Of a stretch of 64,000 nt of DNA, positions 24,303 to 36,640 are shown piece after piece. Position 1 is the stretch's first letter; every line of letters begins with the position of its first letter. A program made the position numbers and the translations under genes. The stretch comes from Sparassis latifolia (Eukaryota > Basidiomycota > Agaricomycetes > Polyporales > Sparassidaceae): assembly GCA_018466975.1 (NCBI GenBank), contig CM031562.1, forward strand, positions 2,728,001-2,792,000. The letters run 5' to 3'. The notes beneath the pieces are model-generated. The model worked only from the letters and a program-made list of their open reading frames with translations. It ran no database searches and was not told the DNA's origin.

Positions 24303-26629
24303 TTAGCAGATGAACAACAAGCTGGTGTCCTATAGATACGCAAGTAACTGAACGTGCTCGTTGATAGTTCAAGGTGGACTCACCATCGGATGCGAGCTGG
24401 ACGGCTGCGGGGTCTGGTTGTAATGCTGCGCCAGCGCCGCTGCGAAAAACCGTGTCAGTGGAAACAGGTTTCCGATTGAAGACTTTTACACACCGAACAT
24501 TGACGAAGTAGCTGTTAGTAGCTTTGATGCCGGTTCTGCTACGAGTACTCAGCACGATTCTACAGCAAGGTGAGGCTGGTGCCTACTCAGCGGTCCATGA
24601 ACGCCTGTACCAACAAGATGAAGGATCAAGTAAGCAGGGGGTAAGTAACGGCGAATCCTGACTCACGTAGCTCATCGCGCCCGTCGCCTGGCCTCGAATG
24701 TGGCCGGCTCGTCTGCGAGTCGCTTGCATCCGCTCCGCGATATCTGCAGCACAGAGCGTGTAGGGCGAGATATCATCAACCTCTGTAGACGAAGGAGATA
24801 TCCCTTTCATGCCCGTCCGCCGGGCTCGTCTTCGTCTGAAACGAAAGCGCCGATCGCGGCCTGAACTCATTTGCAGAGGAGAGATGCAGGCCTGTGTGCG
24901 CAGTGAGCATCGGCGAGCAGGGAAACAGAACGTGAAACAACCACGAAGCCGCGACCAGCCGAACGCGGCGAGTAGGCCTTACGATAACTTCTTGCTCGAG
25001 GTCAGGCTCCTTAATCTTGCCGCTGAAAGTGGTTTGTAGATATACGAGTAGATCTGCAGCAATCCAATGCACAGTGGAATTATAGTGCTTAATGAGAGAA
25101 GATTTGAAAGCGACGCACCAAAGGCTCAATACCAGAATGGCAGAGACTACGGACGGAGAGGTTCGCACAAGGGTATACAGTGCATCTGATTGAAGAGAGA
25201 ACTTACGTCAGATATCGTCGTGAGCCGACAACCAGGAGGCAGCGGCTTCTGAGATGTCATGCAGCATCTGTTCAGAAGTGTCAGGCCAGACGTTGGTAAA
25301 TGGATCTCCAGGTGACAAACCGACGGATGAGCTACGTACGTCGTCCACGAGGCCCGTTTTCTTGAAATCGACGGGGTGATCATCATCATACCATCCTCGT
25401 CTCCGTTCAGATCTTTCGTCACCTTGCCCACCGTGACCCGAATTATCGCACGATCAGGATTGGCATCGAGCAGAGACAGCAGGACGATCGTGCGATGGAA
25501 GAACAGTGCGTCGTGCGGCTGGGCATTACTGATGAGCCACTGCGCATTGTCGATCTGCGCCGTACATCGGTCAGCGGAGGAAACCGAAAGACAGGTGTTT
25601 ACCATGTTCTCCTTGGTCGGAATCGAGCGGGGGTTCGACGAGTCGTCCGTTAACATCACGATATCAGCATCTTGGTATCAATAGTCCTCTCTGGATACGT
25701 CCGAATCAACACTGAGCTCAATGGATTGAATGACACATACCACACAGAAACCGGCGCACGTTGTGCGTAATCGTTAATACACGCCAGGCTCACCGTTGTC
25801 CGATATAGTTGATGCCGATCTATCGGAACAAAAAAAGTGTTGGATGCGTGCAAAGAAAGCCGATCACATAAGCGCGCACCATCGCCTTCCTCTTCCCAGT
25901 GCACTGTAGTATTGGAAGTGCAGCAGCCTGTCGTTCGTTCTCATCTTGGAACACGGGCCCGGGGTGCAATTGCTCTACCGGCCAGGCGCGGAGGGCCGTC
26001 TGGTGGACGATATTCATCCAGACAACCGGAACGAGGAAATGGTTGGATGCGTACCTGAAGTGTAAATTACTATAATCACCTGGAGGCCGGAAGGCGGGAG
26101 ATAGTCACGCGGAGGCGGGGACCGGGTGGGGGCATGCTGGCCGTACTCCGGGTATAGAGGGCGGCGCGTAATCGCCCTCGGCGTTATGAGGGTGATGGTG
26201 GTGATGAAGTGCTCGAGTACTCTGAGTATTCTAAACTTGTCGCGAAGACGGAAGGAGGAGCATAATCTCTGTACCTACAAACGGTTGAACGATATGGATG
26301 TTCAGTAACGAACAACGACAGAATGACATATACCTTTCCACTTGCAGGAGGGAGCATGGGCAGACGGATACTCTAGCAACACTCACTTTTGGTCGAGAGG
26401 AGATTGGATTTCGGCATCCTGCACACCTGCTCTTAAGCACGATGGAGAAGAAGCATGTGATGGATTCGCGAACTCACGCAGCAATAAGCTATACCTGATA
26501 TCCGTAGATCAGTATCTGCTTTGCGACAGTATGAACAGAGCGCGTACGCGGGACCGTCTGATACAACATACTCGTCTTCGTAGTGGTGATAGTGTTAGTG
26601 ATGGTGGGGTGATGTTCTTCCTCCCGCAT
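24303..26629 (-). pseudogene. Metacaspase, broken copy (unit A)
   Basis: Same exon order as the intact copy at 29015-31340, with many lesions. In the exon after the catalytic His a base is lost, so the acidic DLNGDEDG run shifts frame. The exon with [11 protein letters not shown] is shortened out of frame. The IFD before the catalytic Cys reads ISD, and an extra C precedes the SCHSG segment (about 25129). The N-terminal GINYIGQ exon carries a stop. The last exon with TSLLFIC and stop (24303) is still readable. It is either a decayed duplicate or a poorly assembled second haplotype. Confidence 0.85.
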
Positions 26630-26899
26630 GTTTGTGAGCAATTGACGGACTGGGGCGTGGAAAGTCAGAGTGGAGACGTCCGTAATGCCTAGTTAATACG
26701 TACAAATTGATTTCTTCGGTGAGGTTTGCTGTAATAACGATGGTGGTGACGTGGGAGAGCAGGCGACCCGGCTGTAGATCAGAGAGGTCGATAGCCTGAC
26801 GCCAAATCATTCCGCAGTGGATCACGTGCGGTGTGATAGGGATTTACTTGTCTCAGATGCGACCTCACATGCTGGGCGTTGGGGGCACCAGCTATAGGG

Positions 26900-27838
26900 G
26901 CGGCCGACCATCGAAAGGACTGAGTGGAAGTCACCGGTTGGATAACTAGCGTGTTGTATCATTCCAGACCAGAAAACATGCATATGGTGATTGTACGACC
27001 CAAGCATGAGCCAGGGTGAGATGTTAAAGTTCAAGGTCCACGAGGGTCCTGCACGTCAATGGTTAAGTATCCCGACTGCCAGAGGATCGTTTGCTATGGG
27101 CAGATTGCGTGACTTACGGGTTTTATGTTTGAATTGGCACCGAGATGACATCGGACACACCCCATGGGATGTTAACATGTGGCGGTAGGTGACTAGTGCA
27201 GAAATGCGGGTCGCGCCCTCGAGTCCGTCATCGGCGACTGCGGCTGTATGATGCATAACTGCACTGCAAGGATTATAGCCTAGACTCACCAATTGAAAGG
27301 CTTGACAGTGTGGTGCGTTGGACTCTGTGTCACATACTACCGGAGCCTGTAATCCACGGGCGGTATAGTACCTTTGCAGAACATATCCTAGAACGTAGCT
27401 CGGACTCTCGCGACTCATCATGGAATATCGCGCTAGGTAGCATTCAAATGATTGAGACTGGAATACGATTAGAAGGATAAAGAAAGGAAGTGAGCTTGCC
27501 AGAAAAATCAACATTGTGGACACGTACTTCGCGAGAAGTTCGGGAGCGCAATCGTGCATCAGTGCCGGACAGATATCGACAACAAGCTTGACTGCGAGTG
27601 GCTGTTCTTGCAGGGGTGGAATCAAGGACAAATGACGTTTGCCCTTGATCATGAGTCAGGCAGTGAGGAGAAGACTTAAGGCTTCACGGGATTCCCAACC
27701 TTCGACGAGGACGTAAGCCTGAAAGAACGTAGGGCAATGGCCTTCCCTGACCAGGGTAGCTAACATGCCGTCGAGGGCCCAACTAAACTCAGAAACAAGT
27801 CCAGCGGACGGTCTTTTGCGGCAATGTTGGTGGCTCAT
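26900..27838 (-). pseudogene. Unrecognised minus-strand gene remnant upstream of metacaspase (unit A)
   Basis: Readable minus-strand blocks include PTFFQAYVLVEGWE, PLAVKLVVDICPALMHDCAP, SPSYVLGYVLQ and APVVCDTESNAPHCQAFQL, separated by probable introns and frame changes. The same blocks recur with other indels at 31600-32520. I cannot assign a family; the DICPALMHDCAPELLAKY part looks helical. Confidence 0.4.
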
Positions 27839-27868
27839 CTAGTCTTGACTGAGCCATTGTCATCGCCG

Positions 27869-28490
27869 TGGTAGGAAGTTACCGAGCTTTCTGTACAGCA
27901 CGGCAATCTTGACCTCAGATTTGATGTCACGCGGAACGTACGTTTCTGGCTCTGCATGTTCGCGTCACCAGAAGCACGGAGGGACGACGAACACGAAGAT
28001 TGCAGACCGGAATACAGAACAGCAGTGTCAGCGCTGGTTGGCGATTATACCTCCACAAGAGCAAAGTCCCGCACCTCGGTGACGATGCCGCTATCGGCGG
28101 CGCCGTAGGACGAGACAGTGACGAGACCCGCACGATTGGCGCTTGTAGGAGTACAGCGCGTCGCGGATGACGGTGACGACATCTGTTGGCTTTGTCGGTG
28201 CAGAGCCCAGGAATTCGGTGCTCGTGTTGCCGACTTGTAACTTGAGCTCGTGGTTCTTGCGGATCGGCCCTTGGGTTGGCAGCTCGACATATTGTAGACC
28301 TGTGTCCGCAAAAATATTTCGACGCGTCGTGGCTACGACCCCGATCCGCATAAGCTTTCTTGGTACAACAGGATCTGTTGTTTGCTACAGTCGTGTCCCT
28401 GGCACTGATGAGATAGGGTCGTCTTGATAGATTCATATGAACAGCTATTTCGAGGGAGCTAGCCTCCAGTGCGTTCTCTGTCAGCTGCTT
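27869..28490 (-). pseudogene. Unrecognised minus-strand gene remnant (unit B)
   Basis: Counterpart of 23157-23730. The longest readable block runs from FADTGLQYVELPTQGPIRKN to VTVIRDALYSYKRQSCG in one frame, longer than in unit A. That shows which frame the ancestral gene used. Family not recognised. Confidence 0.4.
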
Positions 28491-29014
28491 TATATTTGCT
28501 ACGAGTCTTGCCATCCATTTCTCTCAGTGGCCACTTCATGCATTGCAAGATATCCGGCCTCACCTCCAGTCTCAGTTTCGAACTATGCCACGATGGAAGT
28601 TTCGTGGTACGTACGGCCCATCCTGCGAAGCGAGTCGAGATTCATAGCCGCAAGCGGTGTGCCGTCTGCCCAACTGCGAGTGACTTCCTGATTGGTACCG
28701 CCCTAGCTGTCCACACACCTAAGCTTTCCTGCTCGTGCGGACGGAATACCGGAATATGTCATTCCAGTCCGCCATGGACCCTTCCCGGCAGTCGAGTGCA
28801 AAGTTACTGCAGTGACGTAGATATATATTGGACTCGCATGTAAACCTGCATACGTCATAACTCTCCAAGAAACACGAATATATAATTACAGCCTAGATTC
28901 GGGCCAGCATCCTCTATATCCCTTCGCTCATTGCTCATCGCAATCAACGAAATATGATCAGCCGTATGTGCGAATGGGGGAATGGATAGAGCGAGTGGGA
29001 AGCTTGACGCATGC

Positions 29015-31340
29015 TTAGCAGATGAACAACAAGCTAGTGTCCTATAGATACATAAGTAACTGAACGTGCTCGTTGATAGTTCAAGGTGGACTCACCATCG
29101 GATGCGAGCTGGACAGCTGCGGGGTCTGGTTGTAATGCTGCGCCAGCATACCGCTGCGAAAAACCGTGTCAGTGAAACAGGTTTCCGATTGAAGGCTTTT
29201 ACACACCGAACATTGACGAGTAGCTGTTGGTAGCTTTGATGCCGGTTCTGCCCTACACGAGTACTCAGCACGATTCTACAGCAAGGTGAGGCTGGTGCCT
29301 ACTCAGCGAGGTCATGAACGCCTGTACCAACAAGACGAGGATCAGTAAGCAGAGGGGAGTAGTAACGGCGAATCTGACTCACGTAGCTCATCGCGCCCGT
29401 CGCCTGGCCCGCCTCGAATGTGTCTGCGCTCGTCTGCGAGTCCTTACATCCGCTCCATGATATCTGCAGCACAGAGCGTGTAGGAGCGAGATATCATCAA
29501 CCTCTGTGAACGAAGGAGATATCGCACTACATACCACGTCCGCCGGGCTCGTCTTCGTCTGAAGCAAGCGCCGATCGCGGCCCATGAACTCATTTGCAGA
29601 GGAGAATGCACGAGCCTGTGTGCGCAGTGAGCATCATGCGAGCAGGGGAAACAGAACGTGAAACATACGAAGCCGCGACCAGCGAACGCGGCGAGTAGGC
29701 CTTGCGATGCTTCTTGCTCGAGGTCGGGCTCCTTAATCTTGCCATAGTGGTTGTAGATATACGGTAGATCTGCAGCAATCAATGCGGTGGGTTATGGTGC
29801 TTAATGAGAGATTTGAGAAGCGACGCACCGAGAGCAGTACCAGAATGGCAAGACTACGGACGGAGGGTTCACTGGGTATACAGTGCATCTGATTGAAAGG
29901 AGAACTTACGTCGAATATCGTCGTGAGCCGACAACCAGGAGGCAGCGGCTTCACAAGGATATCATGCAGCATCTGTTCGAAGTGTCCAGGCCAGACATTG
30001 GTAAATGGATCTCAGGTGACAAACCGACAGGATGAGCTACGTACGTCGTCCACGAGGGGCCCATTTTCTTGGAAATCGACGGGGTAGATCACATCATCAT
30101 ACCCATCCTCGTCTCCGTTCAGATCTTTCGTCTGCCCACCGTGACCCGAGTCTATCGCACGATCAGGATTGGCATCGACGAGACAGCAGGACGATCGTAC
30201 AGTGGAAGAACAGTGCGTCGTGCGGCTGGGCATTACTGATGAGCCACTGCATTGCTTCGATCTGCGCCGTACATCGGTCAGCGGAGGGAGAGCCGAAAGA
30301 CAGATTGTTTACCATGTTCTCCTTGGTCGGAATCGAGCGGGGGTTCGACGAGTCGTCCGTTAACATCACGATATCGGCATCTTGGTATCCGTAGTCCTCT
30401 GGATACGTCCGAATCAGCACTGAGCTCCAATGGATTGAATGACACATACCACACAGAAACCGGCGCACGTTGTGCGCGTCGTTAATACACCCCTTGAGCT
30501 CCGCAGATTGTCCGATATAGTTGATGCCGATCTATCGGAACAAGTGTTGGATGCGTGCAAAGAAAGCCGATCACATAAACGCACACAAAGCGCCTTCCTC
30601 TTCCCAGTGCACTGTGAGTATTGGAAGTGCAGCAGCCTGTCGTTCCCGTTCTCATCTTGGAACACGGGCCCGAAGTGCTGGTGCTCTACCGGCGGGCGCG
30701 GAGGGGGGCCGTCTGGTTGGACGATATTCACATCAGACAACGGAACGAGGGGAAATGGTTGGATGCGTACCTGGGGGAGTGTAGGTACTATAATCACCTG
30801 GAGGGCCGGAAGGCGGGAGATAGTCACGCGGAGGCGGGGGACCGGGTGGGGGGGCATACTGGCCGTACTCCGGGTATAGAGGGGGCGGCGCGTAATCGCC
30901 CTCGGCGTTATGAGGGTGATGGTGGTGATGATGCTCCGAGTACTCTGAGTATTCTAAACTTGTCGCGGGAACGGAAGGAGGAGCATAATCTCTGTACCTA
31001 CACAAACGGTTGAACGATGGATGTTCAGTAACGAACAACGACAGAATGACATATACCTTTCCGCGGGAGGGGCATAGGCAGACGGATACTCTATGTACTC
31101 GCGCGGTCGAGAGGTTGGTTCCGGCATCCTGCACACCTGCTCTTAGCACAGTAGGAAGAAGCATGATAGGATTCGCGAACTCACGCAGCAGCCAAGCTAT
31201 ACCTGATATCCACGTAGATCAGTATCCTGGCACCGACAGTATGAACAGAGCGCGTACGCGGGACCGTCTGATACAACATACTCGTCTTCGTAGTGGTGAT
31301 GGTGTTGGTGATGGTGGGGGTGATGTTCTTCCTCCCACAT
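29015..31340 (-). CDS. Type I metacaspase (intact copy, unit B)
   Basis: Multi-exon caspase-like cysteine protease. A Pro/Tyr-rich prodomain ([20 protein letters not shown], six His in a row, [19 protein letters not shown]) leads to [12 protein letters not shown] and [13 protein letters not shown]. Then come [20 protein letters not shown], the catalytic His in [20 protein letters not shown] (His codon 30141-30143) and the catalytic Cys in a small exon reading SCHSGTAL (Cys codon 29848-29850). It goes on with [46 protein letters not shown] and a last exon ending TSLLFIC. Every exon from GINYIGQ to the stop joins in frame by GT-AG introns. Metacaspases cleave after Arg/Lys, are calcium dependent, and act in stress and proteostasis. 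The first exon (ATG at 31340, His-rich) is a guess. Confidence 0.88.
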
Positions 31341-31599
31341 GTTTGCGAGCAATTGACGGACTGGAGACGTGGAAAGTCAGAGTGGAGACGTCCGTAATAC
31401 TAGTTAATACGTACAAGTCGATTTCTTCGGTGGGGGTTTGCTGTAATAACGATGGTGGTGACGTGGGAGGAAACGAGCGACCCGGCTGTAGACTCAGAGA
31501 GGTCGATAGCCTGACGCCAAATCATTCCGCAGTGGATCACGTGCGGTGTGATAGGGATTTACTTGTCTCAGATGCGACCTCACGTATGGGCGTTGAGGC

Positions 31600-32520
31600 A
31601 CCGGCTATGGGGGCGGCCGACCATCGAAAGGACTGAGTGGAAGTCACCGGTTGGATAACTAGCGTGTTGTCATCCATTCCAGACCAGAAAACATGCATAT
31701 GGTGATTGACGCGACCCCGAGCATGAGCCGGGGTGAGATGTTAGGGACAAGGTCCACGAGGGTCCTGCACGTCAATGGTTAAGTATCCCGACTGCCAGAG
31801 GATACATTTTTGCTATAGGCAGGTGCATGACTTACAGGTTTATGTTTGAATTGGCACACCGAGATGACATCGAGGACACACCCCCATAGGATAAGTAACA
31901 TGTACAGTAGGATGACTAGTGCAAATGCGGGTCGCGCCCTCGAGTCCGTCATCGGCGACTGCAGCTGTATGATGCATAACTGCACTGCAAGGATTATAGC
32001 CTAGACTCACCAATTGAAAGAGCTTGACAGTGTGGTGCGTTGGACTCACAATGCATACTACCGAGGCCTGTAATCCACGGGCGGTATGGTACTATTTGCA
32101 GAACATATCCTAGAGACGTGACTCGGACTCTCGCGACTCATCATGGAATGTCGCGCCTAGGTAGCATTCCAAATGAGTTGAGACTGGAATACGATTAGAA
32201 GGATAAGAAAAGGGAAGTGAACTTGCCAGAAAAATCAACTTGTTGTATGGACACGTACTTCGCGAGAAGTTCAAGGACGCAATCGTGCATCAGTGCCGGA
32301 CAGATATCGACAACAAGCTTGACACAGCGAGTGGCTGTTCTTGCGAGAGATTGGAATCAAGGACAAGCCCAACGTTGCGCTTGATCATGAGTCCGGAGCA
32401 GTGAGGAGAAGACTTAGACTTCACGAAGTTCCCAACCTTCGACGAGGACGTAAGCCTGAGAAAGACGTGGGAGCGTGGCCTTCCTGATGGGGTAGCTAAC
32501 ATGCCAAATGGGGCAACTAT
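31600..32520 (-). pseudogene. Unrecognised minus-strand gene remnant upstream of metacaspase (unit B)
   Basis: Counterpart of 26900-27838. A hydrophobic segment AFALVILLYMLLILWGC (about 31870-31920) can be read here but not in unit A, and may be either a membrane helix or intron. No family assigned. Confidence 0.35.
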
Positions 32521-32922
32521 CGAGGCTCGTCCAGCGGACGGTCTTTATGATGTTAAAAGAGCGCAGTTACGTCTTCCACATGTTCGTTACGCTGTATTCA
32601 GTTATATAATTTATCGTAAGTACAGCTACGTATACTACAGCATAGGGGCGTCGAAGGCAGGTTGTCGCTTGAAGATGATGTGACGCATGCAGTTATAGGA
32701 ACAAACATAAACATTTAGAGTTTTGCACTATTTCTGTTCTCAGTTTCAAAGGTGGGCTGGCGCACTTACTTCAACCCAGCATTATGTGTACCGGATAACT
32801 ACAGTATGTCTGCCAGTCGCTTGGAAAAAACTATTAGAGACTGATATGATGTATATGATATCCCAAGAAACGATTGCTATGCAACAAGGCAGACTGCGAA
32901 AAGGAAACCTAACGAAGCGAAA

Positions 32923-33788
32923 TCAGTCCAAGATGTACCGTCCTCCTATGACCTCTTGAAGGCGGTACCGTGGACAGCAGGTGTGCGCGCTGATGTAGCC
33001 CCGCGCAAAGCTCTCCCATGCATCTCTTGCTTCTCCTTCCCCAAGGATGTGTCGGATTCTTTCAGAAGCGGCGACAGTCTCATCAATGAGTTCGCGCAGA
33101 GTGTCCAGCGCGGGCCTTCCCTCGATAGCGGAGCGATCTCCGATGTAATTCCCTGTCTCGCCTGCCAGTTCTTCCTTATAGAACGAGAGTATGTCGCTGG
33201 CACAAAGATTAGTATCTGAAGCACGAGAAAGACCTAGTAAATTTATTCACTTGACGCAATTCACATAGACCATGACATCACTAGGGGGTTGCATTCAAGC
33301 GTCAGATATGCGAGCAAATAATCAGGAATGGACCGCAAGGTAAACTCACGGAACAGCTTGTATATATATACCAACTTCGGGGAATCTAGCCTTCTCCCAG
33401 ATGAAGTGCGCATACGCTTCCGCAGTGGCCGTCTTCGTCCGCCGATAAACGAGAAATGGAGCCCCATCCAAGGAGAGCGTCATCTCTTTCGTCTCGTTCT
33501 CAAGAATCGTCACGTTCATGAAATCGAGCGCGGACGTGACGATTGCACTCGCAGCGAACCGAGAATAATGGGTACCTTCGTGTCGATGTTTGTGATGTGA
33601 CCGTAGGCGGTGATCGTACCGCCAATCGCGGTGAGAACGTGGGGATGGAGTGAAGCCGCGGCATCCCAAGTTTGTACGATGTCGTTGACGCGAGATGCAA
33701 GCTCGGGATCGTGCAGATAAGGAATAGCTGTGAACCTAATTCTATCCAAGAAGTCTCCGATGGCTTGTCGACAAATATTCAAGAGCAA
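32923..33788 (-). pseudogene. Tri5-type terpene synthase, Asp-motif deleted
   Basis: Minus-strand copy of the gene at 35464-36490. The N-terminal exon reads CRQAIGDFLDRIRF and NDIVQTWDAAASLHPHVLTA and then NIDTKV. At about 33571 it jumps to YSRFAASAIVTSALDFMN, which in the intact paralogue follows some 54 codons later. The net loss is about 161 bp, out of frame, and removes the Asp-rich metal motif. Downstream exons are well kept: 33280-33251 (DVMVYVNCVN) and 33196-32923, which is 274 nt as in the paralogue and contains the NSE motif (NDILSFYKEE) and a stop at 32923. A loss-of-function deletion in an otherwise well-preserved gene, so probably recent. Confidence 0.88.
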
Positions 33789-33889
33789 TTGCTATGGGAA
33801 TCAAGATTTGAGGCTCACCTCACGAGCAAAACTATGCGACTTACATCCTTGAACATACATGGACTACTCAGACCTGACTGACGTGCCCT

Positions 33890-35463
33890 GCAGAAAATTA
33901 GGATATGGTTTAGCTGGGACGATGACTAGAGTATAAAAACGTACAAGAGCATTCTATGGTCTTTACCCATTTCACTGCGGTATTGGGGAAGAGAAGAACG
34001 AGGTCGCAGTTAAGTTCCTGTAGCCAAACCTATGCCACCTGCGATTTATGTCATCTATGGCGAAACATTCCTTGTCGTTTACAGGACATAGTATCCTTCC
34101 ATTCAACATGCGGCAGTGTAGACGTCGACTAGAACTGTGAGAGCCACTCTATCGTCTCCGCGTTTCAGTTACTGTGTACGTCAAGATCTTTGCGGGGAGC
34201 GCGACGAACTAAAATGCCTGCAGGTTTCTCAGGTGGGGGGAAGGACAGATAAACACGACATGAAAAGTACCTGTCTTGGCCGCGCTGAGCTACTCTAGTA
34301 TGTTCGAGTGAATCCATACGCCGGCATCGCGCGCTGTTTGGGTGTGAGATAAATGCCAAGAACATGTGTGTACAAGTACTTCGTGATGATGCCTGCCGCG
34401 GAATGTTCTTTCGGAAGATGCCGTCATTCTCGTGGGACATGTCCGCACTTCCAGCGTGTTGATCAAGGCCAAGGGGGACCATGTTGTCTGTCTACATATG
34501 TGCTTTCGCGTAGTCGGGGCGCCCAACCGGAGGATTGTCTTGACAAAATGCGGTGCGACTGCCCAGCGCAAACAATTGCGAACGTGTCACCACGTTATCA
34601 CCTGAACAATATCAGAACACTCCGAATGAAATTAACGATCCATTCAGTCTAGAAAGTCGTGTCCGAGACCTTGCAAAGCCATTGCAAGGTGCAGAAATTG
34701 AAGTATCATTGCACTGCTACTGGACTATCGTTTGATCATCTGCCCGTGACTACTTTCAGAGACTCTTGGCAAATTTGCTTGATGCATATAGGTCAGATGA
34801 GTGAACTCGAACGGCGGATACTGGATAGTGATGGCGCTCACATACTAGATTATGTCCCAGACTATAGAATCTGAATTGCGGTCTAGCCCGAGGAAAGATT
34901 GAATATTCGAACGAACTACACCACAGCGTCGATGAAAAGTTGACTGGTCTGTGCCACAAACCAGTCAACTTGTGGTCGGTCTGTGTGCCGCTCAACATAC
35001 AGCAACTGTTGCGAGATCGGTGTATTCGTAACCCAGAACGACGGCCAATAGGACTCTCAAGAAGTTGCAGCACCGTGACAGCGGATTGATGGCCTTAGAT
35101 TTTGTAAGTACCCCATCGAGCGGCACTATGATGTCAAGTTCGCCAAACACCTGAAAGAAAGAATGGGCAAATCAGATCAAATCCGCTCTACTGCCTTACA
35201 CGACACGATAAGATCCACTAGGATGTTCCTATACTTATCTCGGTAAGGAAATGAAGAGCGCTCGGTGAGATGGCGCCGAGAAGAGATGAAGCATGAGTGT
35301 GTTAAGAACCTAGGACTTGGCCTTCGTGTTGGACGAAGTGTGTCGTGCGATATGGATGGAGTAGAAGAGAGGTGAATGTGAGAAGTGTGGTCTCCAGATT
35401 CCTGAGGGCCAACGAACATACTAGATGAAATGACCAGTGCGGGGGCACCCTCTATACGAGACC
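33890..35463. other. Region between the two terpene synthases
   Basis: No recognisable gene. Short frames on both strands (for example 34165-34570 minus) have no domain. Includes the hairpin at 34937-34971. It could hold the promoter of the left copy. Confidence 0.4.
34937..34971. repeat. Perfect 12-bp stem hairpin
   Basis: AAGTTGACTGGT, an 11-nt loop, then ACCAGTCAACTT. A perfect inverted repeat in an otherwise plain intergenic stretch; no run of T follows, and its role is unknown. Confidence 0.8.
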
Positions 35464-36490
35464 TTAGTGGGAAAGATACTGCCTATCTAGAACCTCATGA
35501 AGACGATATCGTGGGGTAAGGGTGTGCGCGCTGATATAGCCCCGCGCGAAACTCTCCCATGATTCTCTTGCATCCCCTTCCCCAAGGATGTGCCAGATTC
35601 GCTCTGCTGTGGCAACCGTCTCATCGACGATTTCCTGCAGGATCTCCATCGAGGTTCTTCTTTCTATAGCGGCGCGGTCCCCAATATAGTTTCCCGTTTC
35701 GCCCGCAAGCTCTTCCTTGTAAAAGGAAAGAATGTCGCTGGGGTGGTAATCAGCAGCTGGACGTGGATGAGAAGAAACAGGCTGCGCAAAGACTCACTTG
35801 ACGCAGTTCACGTAGACCATAACATCGCTGTGAGATGCTTGTGTCAGCCAATTGCCCAAACGTCCGAAAACGGAGCATGCGAGAAACTCACGGGATAGCC
35901 TGTAGGTACACTTTGACGTCGGGGAACTTCGCCTTCGCCCAGATAAAGTGCGCATATGCTTCTGCAGTTGCCGTCCTCATCCGACGATGAACGAGGAACG
36001 CCGCTCCTTCCGAAGATAGCGACATCTCCCTCGTCTCGTTCTCAAGAATCGTCATGTTCATGAAGTCCAGAGCCGACGTGACGATTGCGCTCGCAGCGAA
36101 CCGGGAATAATGGTCCCACATACCTGGGAGCAGCCGCCTGAGCTCCCCGAGCAAACCCGAGCCGCTCTCAGCCATGCGCGAAAACAACATGTGGTGGAAC
36201 TCGCGGGACGGCACAGAATCGAGGATGTCTGGATCATCCAGAGCCAGAATGATCGTAGTAAATAGCGCAATCTGCACCTTCGTCTCGATATTGGTGATGT
36301 GACTGTAGGCAGCGATGGTACCGCCGACAGCTGTGACAACATGTGGACGAAGCGCAACTGCGGTGTCCCAGGTTTGAACGATGTTGTTGACTTGGGATAC
36401 GAGCTCTGGGTCATGCGTATACGGGACAACAGTAAACTTGACCCTGTGTAAGAAGTCACAGATGGTATGTCGACAAAGAGATAACAGCAT
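35464..36490 (-). CDS. Tri5-type sesquiterpene synthase
   Basis: Three exons: 36490-35892, 35827-35798 and 35737-35464, introns 64 and 60 nt, 300 aa from the ATG at 36490. The frame is open further up to 36640 and a short 5' exon is possible. It resembles trichodiene-synthase-like class I cyclases of Agaricomycetes. QIALFTTIILALDDPDILDS has the Asp-rich metal site. The NSE triad NDILSFYKEE is split exactly at its Asn codon by the second intron, and YIGDR with RYRLHEV lies near the C-terminus. Such enzymes ionise farnesyl diphosphate with Mg2+ and cyclise it; the product cannot be predicted. No P450 or other pathway gene is seen next to it, only its own deleted paralogue at 32923. Somewhat shorter than the usual 320-340 aa. 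Confidence 0.88.
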
Positions 36491-36640
36491 TTCCTGTAGT
36501 AGATTAGTATGTAACTGCAGCTGGGTCTTAGAGAAGGTACCATCGGTCCATACCTTTTCAGGAGAGACGCGTAGAGTCCCTGTGACGGCTGACCGACTGA
36601 CAGAGGGCCTGAAGTGCGGACATCCTGTCTTCACAGACAA

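Larger units (their letters stand above)
23106..27817. repeat. Tandem duplication, unit A (4.7 kb)
   Basis: Starts at GCGGCAATGTTGG (23106) and runs to CCAGCGGACGGTCTT (about 27815), where the same start sequence recurs. It aligns end to end with 27818-32546 in direct orientation. Differences are many 1-4 nt indels and A/G or C/T changes rather than large blocks. It holds a broken metacaspase and parts of two unrecognised minus-strand genes. Confidence 0.92.
27818..32546. repeat. Tandem duplication, unit B (4.7 kb)
   Basis: Direct copy of 23106-27817, beginning immediately at its end. Homology stops at about 32546, after CCAGCGGACGGTCTT; the following sequence is unrelated. It holds an intact metacaspase between two unrecognised minus-strand remnants. 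Confidence 0.92.

Noticed and set aside
24583..26017. Separate small genes on both strands in unit A
   Set aside because: They are shadow frames of metacaspase exons and introns, as shown by alignment with unit B.
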